Source: Acanthosoma haemorrhoidale (Eukaryota > Arthropoda > Insecta > Hemiptera > Acanthosomatidae). From it: a DNA stretch of 64,000 nucleotides. Made by a program: the position numbers and the translations under genes. Each line of letters starts with the position of its first letter. Positions within the stretch are counted from its first letter, which is position 1. Positions 8,901-19,634 of the stretch are shown piece by piece. The stretch is from positions 104,461,139-104,525,138 of the forward strand of contig OV884011.1 of assembly GCA_930367205.1 (NCBI GenBank), read 5' to 3'. The notes below the pieces were generated by a model. That model made no database searches and was not told where the DNA came from. It was given only the letters and a program-made list of their open reading frames with translations.

Positions 8901-11614
8901 AAATTTAATTTTCATTTTCAAAGATTTTCCTGGATAACTCTACTTTTAGCTGAAAGTTGATTTCTGTGAAAGGTATTTTGCAATATATCTAGAATCAATA
9001 CAGTAAAATCAGTAATAGACAGACAACCTATGGATGACTAATTGACACCACAATTATTGACATCTCTTTCGTTCCAATTTATTTTATTTATGGACCCTAA
9101 ATGGAAGTATTCAAAGGAGCTAATGGCTAATCTACCACCGTACTTGCATAGATTAGGGTATAAATATCTGCCCGAAGTGTCAATAACTTGTCGGTTTACC
9201 TTACCAATATGTTATTTTATGCTATGAAGAAAAGTCCAAAAACTAAACACAATATATTCGAAAAAGCAGCTATAATTCTGTACAGGGTCCAAATTATCAA
9301 AGAGATGCCTTTGGATTGCTGGTTCTGCAAGAACCAAGAACAAGTTTTAACTAATAATTTTGCAAGATTTGGTGGGGGTGACATGGGGCTGAGATACCTG
9401 ACATCAAAAAGTGGAGTAATCCTTGAAATTGTATGTGGCAGAAGTATGGTCTGAAAAGTTAATAATGGTATCTGCACCTTGGTATCTTACCAAGTAACAC
9501 TTCAACCTAAAACTGGATCACTCAAATAAAAAAAATATTTAAGCAGCACAATTTGAGCCACTTTTACAGGTTTCATGTACCAAAAATAAATTTCAATAAC
9601 TAACGGCCTGAAGATCATACAAGACATAGCAATGCATCCTTGTAGAAAAGTCAACTTTCCACTGCCTCCAAATTTTATAGCAAAGCCTGCCAACTCACTT
9701 CCTTCAAACAAATAGTATGGCTCCTATAAGGGCAGGAGCACAGCTGATGCCTTGGAGAGGATAAGGGAAGACATGGAGACTCACTCCAAGTACGCGGTGC
9801 TACTGACGTTTGACATCTCCTCTGCTTTCAACAGGGTTTGGTGGCCCTACGTCATGAAGGAGCTGCAAGAGCTGGAGGCTCCAAGCAACCTCTACGAACT
9901 TGTGGGCAGGTACCTTAGAGGAGTCATTGATGAGGTCATCAGAGGAGTGTCCTACGACGTGGAGGCACCGGTGGAGCGTGGGTGTCCCCAAGGATCAGTT
10001 CTGGGCCCTGCCCTTTAGAAACTGGTATTCAACTAGGTCCTCATGACCCTGCAGGAGCAGGGATTCCCCGCAGTGGCCTATGTGGACGACCTTGCTGCGA
10101 CGATCGTGGGGGTTTTCGTGTGGAACTAGTCAGAAGGGCGTACGCCGGTGCCAGATTGGTCAAGGGGTGGTGGGCTGGCATGAATGTGAACATGGCTGGG
10201 GAGAAAACAATGGCCACTCTGGTGGAGGCAAGTTGTACCGTGCCAACCCAACTTAGCTAGATATAGACAGAAGATGCATTAGGGTGGGCACGGAGGTGAC
10301 ATACCTGAGAGTGAGACTGGGAAAACGTTTCAGCCTTTCTCCTCACATCAAGTATCTGGGTGAGAGAGTTGTTGCTGTCACCAACTCCTTCGCGAGAATA
10401 GGGGGAGCAATGTGGGGGTGAGGTTCCCAGTATCAAGGATCCTCTACCAGGCCGTGGTATTAGGAATCTTAAGATACACTTCACAGTCATGGTTGGCGCA
10501 TCTGAACAAGGGACAGGAGTGTGCCCTGAAGAGAATCCAGAGGACTGCACTAATTCGGGTCACAAGATCTTACAGGACAGTATCACACAAGGCAGTGGAG
10601 ATGTTGGCAGCAGCGGCTCCGGTGGACCTGGTTCTTCTGGAACAGCGCCTCAGGTCAAAGACGAAGAGGGGACTGATGGAAGATCTTCCACCTCCCTTAC
10701 AGAGAAGAATCGAGAAAGAACCTGGGAGATGGAAGGCCCTCATAGGTGAATGGACAATTGATGTGTGGAGCGCCAGGTGGACCAGTACTTCTAAGGGGAG
10801 CACCCTCAGGAAGTACTTCCCCTCAGTCCAAGACAGTCTGAGGGCAAGATGGGTCTCCCCGGATTACTGGACATTGCAAATACTCACTGGACACGGCGGA
10901 TTTTGTGCCAGGCTATATGACTACAAGAGGGCAGATAGCAAGTCCTGCCCTCATTGTGGAGTGGACAACACCGCGGAACATGTTGTGCTCTCTTGTTACG
11001 CGTTGGAACCAGCAAGAGCATTGCTGCTCCGCTCGATAGGGGAATATATATAGCCTGGACGAGTCCGACCTTCCGTTGCTGGTCAACGATGAGAAGAGAT
11101 TCGAGGCGTCCGTGGATTCATTGGGGACTCATTGCCAGGTGGAGGCATTGTTTGTAAATAGTGTGTATGCTGAGCGGTAGTTTTATCATGTACTTCTCAT
11201 TCCCATAAGTCATTATTAGCTTTTGGCCCTTCTAAGGAATGTTTTATGGGTCTTCAGTCATTCATTTGGTGACTGATAGCTCATTCAATGACCCTTCTGT
11301 GATTATATGTAGTTTGGTGTTTTAAACCCCATCCAGTGTTCGTGTTATCTGAATAAAATAAAATATTTGTAGTCTTATGAAAAAATCTATTTTTTTATAA
11401 CATAAATTAAATTGCTTTGTTTCAGGGTCAATTCATCTTTGTTTTGGGCTACTGCTCTTATCTCTTAGTAAAGAACTGTCAATTTCCAAAAGGCTTAACT
11501 TATTATGCTTTTTTCCAAGCATCAGTTTTTCTCCTTCTATTTATGAACTTCTACAGGAAGGCATATTTACAGAAAAAAGCAGATAAAGAAGTAACCAAAG
11601 TCAAATCATCATAA
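5779..11614 (+). CDS. ELOVL-family very-long-chain fatty acid elongase, gene A (six exons, 5' end uncertain)
   Basis: Joined exons 5779-5969, 6082-6168, 6303-6359, 8072-8177, 8604-8740 and 11426-11614 give 253 residues from the ATG at 5784. ELOVL proteins are condensing (3-ketoacyl-CoA synthase) enzymes of the ER membrane that extend long acyl-CoAs with malonyl-CoA. Visible family marks in order: WLMMSS (5-10), [15 protein letters not shown] (about 28-42), [11 protein letters not shown] (100-110), VFFVLRKK (111-118), the catalytic histidine box HVYHH (126-130), [12 protein letters not shown] (156-167), [10 protein letters not shown], and a hydrophobic last exon with MNFYRKAY. Several hydrophobic stretches fit a multispan protein. 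All junctions are GT-AG and keep frame. Exon 2 begins in phase 1 (G|AT), so a short upstream coding exon probably exists; otherwise translation starts at ATG 5784 in a fair context (ataaaATGG). Which ELOVL subfamily and substrate is not decidable here. Confidence 0.93.
6082..6168 (+). CDS. ELOVL gene A, lumenal-loop exon
   Basis: The acceptor is atatttcag|CTAGTT and the donor TCCAAA|gtgagt; phase 0 at both ends, 29 residues. It is divergent in sequence ([18 protein letters not shown] inside), as is usual for this loop. The frame continues cleanly from exon 2 to exon 4. Confidence 0.82.
6303..6359 (+). CDS. ELOVL gene A, 57-bp exon ending ELLDT
   Basis: The acceptor is tttttttag|ATGAAT and the donor GATACG|gtaagc. 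It encodes 19 residues ending SKIVELLDT, the family's SK-x-x-E-x-x-DT block. It has the same length and phase as 23194-23250 in gene B. Confidence 0.93.
6360..8071 (+). other. Intron of ELOVL gene A
   Basis: A 1.7-kb intron bounded by gtaagc and tttttag. Short open frames at 6435-6844, 7082-7306 (reverse) and 7837-8022 have no recognised motifs and are treated as noise. Confidence 0.7.
8072..8177 (+). CDS. ELOVL gene A, histidine-box exon (HVYHH)
   Basis: The acceptor is ttttatttttag|GTATTC and the donor AGAG|gtaaaa; phase 1 end; 106 bp, the same as the gene B exon at 22780-22885. It carries VFFVLRKK and the essential HxxHH box as HVYHH. Confidence 0.95.
8338..8447. repeat. Mariner-type MITE, about 110 bp, in gene A intron
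   Basis: The ends are imperfect inverted repeats of about 28 bp, sharing AAGTTTCCGACCT: ACAGGTGTTCTGGAAAGTTT at the left, and the reverse complement of AAACTTTTCAGACCACCCTT at the right. A TA duplication flanks both sides (8336-8337 and 8448-8449). Only about 55 bp separate the repeats and there is no coding capacity. TA targets and this TIR style fit Tc1/mariner-derived miniature elements. Confidence 0.85.
8604..8740 (+). CDS. ELOVL gene [13 protein letters not shown] exon
   Basis: The acceptor is ttttttag|GTGAGC and the donor CAGCTG|gtaagt; 137 bp, identical in length to gene B's 20620-20756. It encodes the conserved N-S-F-V-H-x-x-M-Y-x-Y-Y block and [10 protein letters not shown]. Confidence 0.95.
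8741..9712 (+). other. 5' part of gene A last intron
   Basis: AT-rich. Two overlapping frames at 9042-9454 (with [10 protein letters not shown]) look mildly coding but match no family I know. They have no convincing start or splice sites. Confidence 0.4.
9713..11053 (+). pseudogene. R1-clade ORF2 (reverse transcriptase) remnant
   Basis: Pieces in order: [12 protein letters not shown], then [16 protein letters not shown] (catalytic motif A), [13 protein letters not shown] (motif B), and AYVDDLA (motif C, about 10074-10094). After stops at 10015, 10033 and 10123 come frame-shifted thumb-region pieces. The long open stretch 10412-11053 has [18 protein letters not shown] and a C-terminal zinc knuckle [17 protein letters not shown], typical of the R1/LOA side of non-LTR elements. 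The frames shift at least twice between 10120 and 10412. It is not functional. Confidence 0.85.
9713..11180 (+). mobile_element. R1-like non-LTR retrotransposon, 5' truncated, inside gene A intron
   Basis: The higher-GC insert begins inside the reverse transcriptase domain and reaches the ORF2 stop and a short 3' tail. It lies wholly between gene A exons at 8740 and 11426, in the same orientation as the gene. The 3' limit is not sharp: AT-rich sequence with AATAAAATAAAAT near 11352 follows, and no clear target-site duplication was found. Confidence 0.8.
11426..11614 (+). CDS. ELOVL gene A, terminal exon
   Basis: The acceptor is tttgtttcag|GGTCAA, with an open frame to TAA at 11612-11614. It encodes [16 protein letters not shown] and [12 protein letters not shown], ending in a lysine-rich tail. 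Family members end with hydrophobic spans followed by NFY-KAY and a basic tail, as here. It aligns with gene B exon 15300-15467. Confidence 0.93.
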   Translation, partial: GQFIFVLGYCSYLLVKNCQFPKGLTYYAFFQASVFLLLFMNFYRKAYLQKKADKEVTKVKSS

Positions 11615-13715
11615 ATAGGACAAATTGATCAATTCTTTGTGAATGTTTTCTCTCTTCTGTACCTTGTGCTCAAGATGTAAATATTTATGCCCAAGTTACT
11701 AAAAGTGGAAATGAGGCTTATACTATTAGATAAAAACCTTTTATACATATTTATGTAGATACAGTTACTATGAAAAAAAAATGTAGGTAATTATATATAT
11801 TATACACCTGGACTAGGTATGCCTCTTTATAGCAGACTGAACAGAGGGGATAAATGTTGTATAAATATAGTATATAAACAACTTATCTAGGATGTATAAA
11901 AAGAAAATCTTATGTTTTAAATTGCCTATATATTTTCCAGTTAAAATTTATATACTTGTATATAATAGTAGTAACAATATTATTAAATGTATATTTAATA
12001 TCAAATATTTACAGACTTACAAAAATTTAAACTAAAAGGATTAAAAGTTTGTTTTTGTTCTTAGAGTTAATTTAAATGTCTAAACAGATTTAGGTTTATT
12101 GAACTTAATATTTTGTCTTGTTTCTATGTGGATTTATTTCCTAAAAATTGAGTGGAAGATTAAGAATGTCTTTAACCTTGCTTTAAGGCAAAGATCACTA
12201 GGTTTGCTGTACAAAAGCACATATTGAGTCGATGGCTGGACATTCTCTACCTCCTATATCACTTGAGCATCAATAATTAGTTTATAACTAAGTAATGCTG
12301 CAAGATAACCTTATTGATTAGAGTGTTCCTAATATAATCTATTTTAAAATATCAGGAAGCAATTTCTATAAGCAAGCCTACTCACAGAATGAAAAATCAA
12401 TTGCTAATGGATTAACTTAAAATGTCAAAGAACAAATAATCATTCAGTCTTTTTTAATTTTTTTATGTATTTCATAGTTTACAACATACTATCTATATTA
12501 CTAAAGATATCATCAAATGATATCTATAATATGAGAGTAACAAAATTGTACCATTTAAAGAATTTAAATTTAATTAGTGTCTGAGATCCACCTGTGGTCA
12601 TAGTCATACTACTGATTTTTTTAAAATTTATAAACGATTATGTTTTAGAATTTATTTGTTTCAAAGTTATATTTTATACCATATTATTTACATCACAATA
12701 TGTTTATGTCCGTAGCTATTAGTTTTATAAAAATCATTATAAATGTACCATATGTATCCGTTTTGAAATCAAGTGTATTTTAAAAACGTAATCATAATGA
12801 ACTATTTTTATATATGTAAATAAAATTCTTGATGTTATGTCTTGTATTTTTTTAAAAATCTATTAAATATGTTGACAGTTAATAAAATAAAATGAATATC
12901 TTAATTTTTTTAATCTGAAGTGCGACATTACGTTAACCACAAGAGAGTTAAATCTATTAATCTGTTTATTAACTAGTAGGCCCTGCATGAGCTGACTATG
13001 GATGACAAAATATATAGGGAGGTTCTTAGTACAAGTGACAAATAGAAGGTGAGCCTCATCACCTAATGTAAATATGAGACTGAGTACTTTTAACCGCAAC
13101 ACAAATCTATTATATTATGCACTCCTCCAAATGCATGTAAATGCAGGAAGAGGAGAAAATTGTATCTCCATTATTGTATTATTTATTTTTTGTACATTAC
13201 ATATTTTTCGTTTGAGGTTTTGAAATAAAAAAAAAAACAAGTGATTCCCAGGGCTGTCAGCGTAATATTAAAAGAAATTAATAGGATGATTGTGAAAAAC
13301 TACTATTTTTGAAAAAAAAAAAAAAAAAACGACTTGGTTTATATTTCCAAACCATCTTGGTTTATTCAAATCATCTTAAAAAAACATATATATGAAAATA
13401 TTGTGCTATATACAATTGCTGGAATGTTGAGCAAAATTTTCTCAGCAGAGAAGATGAATCAATTTCATTCCATTAAACTCAGACTATCGTATTGAGTGGG
13501 GTTTCAAATTAAAGGATTAATTGATATCTATATTAATAATATGTAATATATGTTGGGGCTTAACCAGACTATAATTACTATAACTCCTAGAAGGTCCATT
13601 GTTGACCTTCAAAACTTTCTTTGTGGTATTCATTATTAATTATTTAAGATATAATATTTTATTCTAATTATTAAAAAAAATATGATCAATTTAAAATATT
13701 TTATTGGACCACCTA
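11615..13715. other. 3' untranslated region of gene A and intergenic DNA
   Basis: AT-rich. AATAAA at 12819-12824 followed by a GT/T-rich stretch (gatgttatgtcttg) is the best poly(A) candidate, implying a 3' UTR of about 1.2 kb. A repeat fragment at about 13531-13592 recurs in reverse near 41.95 kb. No gene was seen. Confidence 0.5.
12819..12824 (+). terminator. Candidate poly(A) signal, gene A
   Basis: AATAAA with a GT/T-rich downstream element, 1.2 kb past the gene A stop. AATAAA also occurs by chance in this AT-rich DNA (for example near 12885). Confidence 0.35.
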
Positions 13716-14414
13716 CAGTGAACTCTCGATAACTCAAACCTGAATAACCCAAATTCTATGATAATGTACTTTTTTTCTATTACCTTGAGAAAACCTTGTT
13801 TAGTCAAAAAAAAATAAGAGTATAACAAAATAATTCCACAAGAAATTTTAGCTCTATATAAGTCATAGGAACGAGCTATTTACCTCTACAACTTGAAGAA
13901 AGCCAAATTTATTGGTGTTGGGGAGGCGCTGTCGATGAATTATGTGACAGTTGATAAACTGGACATCATCCCCACCCCACTATGCCACCCTAAAGCATGC
14001 AGGTTTCATCGTGTCACTTGAGTCTTTCCCTTCTTTTTATGATCAACCACCTCCAAGTGTAGGACATACGTTAACAATGAATTAACGGAAAAACTTAAAA
14101 TTATCAAAGCTGTAAGTAAAGGAAACCAGAAAAAAAAGACATCGCTGCTAATTTTTGTATCCCTGTCTACAATTTTGAAGCATGCAGCGGAACTTCAAAG
14201 ACAAGCAAATGAAGGTAGCCTTTTATCTCACACAAAAAGTGACCTGGGATTTTATGATGTTGAAGAATGCATTGTTTAGTAGTTTAAGCAATGACGACAC
14301 AAAAATATCAGTTTAGGGGTCCATTGTTATGAGAAAAAGCTGAAAAACTCAAACTATGCTTAACTCAAAGTGATTTCTCATACCCTTGAAGTTCGAGTTA
14401 CCGAGAGTTGACTG
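13716..14414 (+). mobile_element. Internally deleted Tigger/pogo element between the two ELOVL genes
   Basis: The ends are CAGTGAACTCTCGATAACTC and the reverse complement of GAGTTACCGAGAGTTGACTG, each flanked by TA (13714-13715 and 14415-14416). At 699 bp it is too short for a full transposase. Inside at about 14070-14340 are shifted-frame remnants of the CENP-B-type DNA-binding domain: LTEKLKIIKAVSKGNQKKK, then ANFCIPVSTIL, then a FKQ-RHKNI block. The DDE catalytic part is absent. Confidence 0.85.
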
Positions 14415-15299
14415 TAAATAAAACATAATCTATTGATTAATTTATTAATTAAGAAAACCTCCTAATAGTGTAAACTTATACAAACCCGTAATAATTCTTT
14501 CAACTTTAACAAAACCTTCAGAATGCATTCTGCCTTAGGACTAATTTTCCTTTGATTAAGGGGGTGTTAAGAATGGAGTGCGATTATTGGCAATAAAAGG
14601 AGGATTGCCAATATGTTGGGGTTTTCATCATCTTCTGATTGTTGGTATTGCCGTAGTGTCATCTGTTTACAAGTGAACCTTCTCTCCCAAATTAAAATAG
14701 AAACACAAAAATAATCTTAACCTGGTATTTTATAATAAAAACTTAAACTATTTTAGTTGAAAATTACATACACAAACAAATGAATTCCCCCAAACATATT
14801 TTTAATTAAATTCCTTAAGATGACAACAGCACGTTAAACCTACTACTTTTGACTAAGAATCTATTAAATTATTTCTGAAACACTTCTACAGTAATGATTA
14901 CAGGACCTATATAAAGGAAAAAGTGGAAGAATGAAATTGAAATTATTTTATTACACATTCTATATCACAAAACTGTATGTTACCATACAAAAGTAATATA
15001 CACAAACTAGTTTTAATTACATTTATATATACAATGTATTAATAAAATTTACAATTACAGAATCTAAGATACATTTATCGTTAAATCCCATAAATGCCAA
15101 GAAATATAAAATATTCTATTCCTTACAAACAAAAGGAAACAGGTATGTGATATCATTTAATGCTACTTTATTGACATATTCGATGATGCCAGAGAGTTGC
15201 TGGCAAATATCATGCAGATCATATTGCTATACCCTGCATTGTGCAATCATTCATCAGTGTTTTGGAACAAAGACTTCTCGTCGGGTTACAGATACTGTC
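14415..15299. other. Downstream of ELOVL gene B; 3' UTR and intergenic
   Basis: It contains TTTATT (AATAAA on the minus strand) at 15167-15172, about 130 bp past the gene B stop, and again near 14946. No other gene was recognised. Confidence 0.45.
15167..15172 (-). terminator. Candidate poly(A) signal, gene B
   Basis: AATAAA on the minus strand, about 130 bp after the stop at 15300-15302. The position is plausible, but the motif is common in this base composition. Confidence 0.35.
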
Positions 15300-15467
15300 T
15301 CACTGGAACTTCCTATTATGGGTGGTGTAGGCTTTGGCATAGAAGAGAAGGAAGAGAACAAGGAAAGACGTTGTATTGCAAATGGAGAAGAGAATTAAAC
15401 CATTTGGGGTGCTGCACCCTTGAAAGTGCAAGTAGAGCATGTAGCTGATGACCAACAAGAACTGCAA
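15300..15467 (-). CDS. ELOVL gene B, terminal exon
   Basis: The acceptor (minus) is ttgtgttgcag|TTGCAG; the stop is TGA. It encodes 55 residues starting [15 protein letters not shown] and ending [14 protein letters not shown]. It fits exactly after ...KLQI of exon 20620-20756 and aligns with gene A's last exon. A second AG six bases on would drop two residues. Confidence 0.9.
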   Translation of the reverse strand: MQFLLVISYMLYLHFQGCSTPNGLILFSICNTTSFLVLFLLFYAKAYTTHNRKFQ

Positions 15468-18400
15468 CTGCAACACAAAGTTTTAATTAGTCTTAGGTTA
15501 GGGGGTTAGGAAAAGCCATGTGTCTAGCAGGCAATTGAACCAAGATATTTATTACAAATATTTTGGGGACATTTCTATGATCCTATAAACGAGATCATTG
15601 AAAAAAAATATCTTGGTCTTAACTGAGTCTCCCAGCTTAAAATAGTCATTATTGATTTAGGTTTTGAAAATATTTGTGTATCTCAAAATTATAAAACAAA
15701 ATAAAATACTTAATAAAGGAAATATTTGAGGAGCCAGGGTAATTAGTCATAGCTATATGGCAATGTATGAACTCATTAAACTATCATGGAAAGTTAAGTT
15801 CAGCCGTAACTTACACGATTCAGGAAAATGCAACTAATTAGTCCATTCTATGTACAATCTAATAATGATATAAAATTATACATTAACAAGATAAGCTATT
15901 TTGGGGATCTAAATAAATGAACCACTTTTTTGTGAAAGTTGTTTGTATTAAAAGTGAAATTTTCAGGACTAATTTTTTTCCAAAAATGGGTCAAGGATGG
16001 GGTTACTTACTTCTTATGATAGAATAACATTTATTACATACATAATAATAAATTTACATTTAAAAAACAGAATAATAGTTTTTCCACTTTTTAAATTTTA
16101 GAAAATATTCCCCTTGTTAATCTGATCTTCTATTTTAGACATGTTTCTTTCTATAACATTTCTTATGTAGCACCCCCCAATTTTGGGAGTTAAAGAATTT
16201 TAGCAGTGACCAGTGTGCCTAGTGTTGCCCTCTTCTCTACTAGCTTGCCCTTCCTATTCCAGTAAGCTCGGCCTCTGTAACTATCTGATGATAGTTATTT
16301 ATTAAAATTACCACCATCTCATTGTTTTCTTGTAGCATTTTCAAAAAAAGTGGCTCCAATTTGTATTAACCTATTTATTTAGATGGCCTACATAAATATT
16401 TTTGTATTTTTTTTTTTAAGTGTTTGCTAGTCTAAATGTACTATTTTGCTGGAAATGCCCGGGGTAGCGGGTGGCAGTGACTGCTGGCAGTTAAGCAGTG
16501 AGAGACCAAATCAATGCCATCATAGCCTCTAACTGCTGGGCAATTCCAACTAACTATGGTCCCTTGATTTCCTTCAAAGCAGTAGTTAACTGAGAGCAGT
16601 CACTGCCAACCGCTACTGTGTGCAGATCCAGTGAAATAGTACCTTAATCAAGTAATATTTAGCAAAATACCTAGCAAAGGACTACGTTAACTGTGTTCTC
16701 ATTGTAAACACACTGATTAAATTATAAATATCTGTATGCTTATAATACAAATCTTTAACCACATAATTGTTTATAACTAACATAAAGAATATACAGTTTT
16801 TACTTTTGAATGTTTACCTCTTGTTTTTGTACCAAATTTATATCATCAGCTAACTCCTAAGTCATAATTTTCTAATTTAGAGAGTTTTGATTCAGACTTA
16901 TTATTTCTTCGCTTTGGTATCTCCTGGCAAAACCATTTATGTTTATGGCACACAGCTGGCACAATTAGTAAATTCTGACTTAGAGGATTTGATAGTAAAC
17001 CGATGATATGTGAATGTTATTTTGTTAAATGATGTATGATCTTCTGATCCTTTATTATTTTTATTGATATTTAGCTATTACTTATAAAAAAGATCTATGC
17101 ATTTAGTTTTAGTAGTATAATTGTATAATAGCATATGTTCATTGAATCAGAACTGCAAAGGTAAGACTGATCCACTGCGATTCATACAATAGTGCAGTAA
17201 AAATTTAAAATATGATTGATATGATCATTTATAATTGGTTGTTCAAATAATTAGTAAATCATCAAGAGTGTAGAAGAATATTTTTAGTTTTATTACTGCT
17301 CCCATTTGGAGCTATCTTTTATTTTTGCAGTTTCATCGTTAATTTAAATAAAATTGACTGTCTGTTTAGGGATTCGTACCCAGAACTTTCTTATCAACAA
17401 TTAATATTACTGATTCATCTTATGAAAGCTCTTTCAATCTATTAGTCTTAATTTGTGTGAATTAAGTTTGTTTTGTGGCCAGTTCTTGATATTTTTTTAA
17501 TCCATCCTACCTATCCAATTCATCATTCAACCAATACTTCAAAGAAGAAAATCAAGAACTCACGCAATTAAATTAAAAAATTAAGAAACATCACAGCAAA
17601 TCAAGCGAATTAGAAAATCTACAAATTAACCTGGTCATTAGAACCCGAGCCTAATGAATACATACTAAGAAGTTGGAATATAAATACACCCACAGGCTTC
17701 AAGTGCCCCTTGCTGATATCCTCACTGATGCTATCTTAGTAACACCAGGTGAATACTAAAATGTGTTAATTATCACCACATATTGCATTTGCTGTAACTG
17801 TAGCCATCTTAATTACTGGAATTTCGGCCTATTTTAAAGTAAACTAAGTACCATTTAAGACGAATATTCCATGAAAAAGATAAAATTTTTAACTATCCTA
17901 ATCAGCATCTTATATATAATATGGTATAGAATTTCCAAATAATAAATTCTCTAGAGTAGTATTTTGCCACCTAACCTCCTCTATATAAGGCTGCTTAGTT
18001 AAAATGTCACAATGCCAAAAAATCATTATATATGTTTTCTCAAGTGGCTCCTAATCTAAAATAAGGTATGAACTACACATTGAAACAATATATCTGTGGC
18101 TCTAAGGTGTTTTGATATGGTAGGCTTTGCTGGCCCTGTGAATAAGTGTATATTACTGATTTTGATAGCACTAAAAGTTAATTTTTATGAAACCCATAAT
18201 TTGCAGGAATACTACAATGTTAATAAAATCTAGCCCTGAAAATATATGTTTTGATATATATATATTTATTCCCAGGAGCAAAACATAAATTGTTTAAATG
18301 TGTAGTTTGTACCTTATTTTTGATTCACCCATAGATCAAAGCTTTGAATTTACAATTGAGACATCACTACAATTTGGTGGCTATAATTGAATCTATTACT

Positions 18401-19562
18401 CTTGAATTGAGTCAAACATTAAGAATATTTTTTTTTTTGATTTCTCAAAATGAAAGTAGCCTTGCAAATAGCTTTACATTTACCTTAAGGGTCAAAATGT
18501 TTAAGAAGTAAGTATAGTTTTTAAAAATCAGTATATGTGGAGAAACTTAAAAGGTTAAGTACCGTTTTCCTAGTATTAAAGAGGACCATTATAAAATAAA
18601 AATATCTGAAGTTACGACCAAATAACAATAGAACTCCACTAGTTAAGATGAGAGCTGCGTAATAAATGTAGCTCATTTATCAGTGCTAGATTTTACTTTA
18701 GTTTTTAGAACTAAGACAGATTTCTCAAAATAAAAAATAAACTTGAATATTTGAACTACAGGGTATTTTTCAAGGGATGCTAAATGATATTCAATGGAGT
18801 GTGCAGTGAATAGATGAATTATATTTCAGCGGGACTGCGCTGTCAGCTTGCTCTGTGATGATTGACGCTTTCAAGCTAAACCCAAATGTTTGACCAAGTG
18901 AATGGTAACTCCCCCACATCTACCTGCTGTACTTTTCATTCCTCAGCCTGACAATATAAAAAATATTCCCCGACTTCTGGCGGCAGGGAAAAACTCCTGC
19001 CTGGATGATGTACGTGATCAAAGATGCCAACGGGAAAATATAATGAAGACTACTTTCTCAGACGAGGCACGTGTTCCAAATACTTGCGGAAATCCGTTAC
19101 GTCAAGTCGTGGCACAGGCTTGCGCATCTGACGTCTGTTTGATGTATCTGATCTTGTATTGAAACGTGTTCGAACAATAACGAAGTAACTCATTAAGTTT
19201 AATTTCTATTAAAAACCAAAAAACAAAGAATCTTTTGTCAACTTATGGTGCTATAAATTTCATTTGTGGAATGAATGAGACAAATTGAGTTTCGCTATTC
19301 TTTCAGCCCAACTGTGGCTTTTGTTTGAACTTTTTGCATAAAAACAATTGAGGATGAATGTAACCAATAGCGGTTTCCTTTTAGTATATTACCATTCACG
19401 TCTGGGCAAATATTCGTAGATAATAGAAAGTCATTCGCCTCATAATTGTTCTTAGCGTAACTAATTAAAAACATCAGTGCTATAGAGACAAGGAGTGTGT
19501 AAGAATTCTCATCGCATAAATGGACGAGTTACAACTTCCCATTCAGGTTTTCCGAATTCATT

Positions 19563-19634
<72 letters not shown>

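Noticed and set aside
9042..9477. Overlapping open frames on both strands before the R1-like insert
   Set aside because: No domain, no start context or splice sites; treated as intron sequence.
15147..15448. Two 83-codon plus-strand open frames
   Set aside because: They are the antisense shadow of gene B's terminal exon (15467-15300), which has ELOVL motifs, an acceptor and matching frame.
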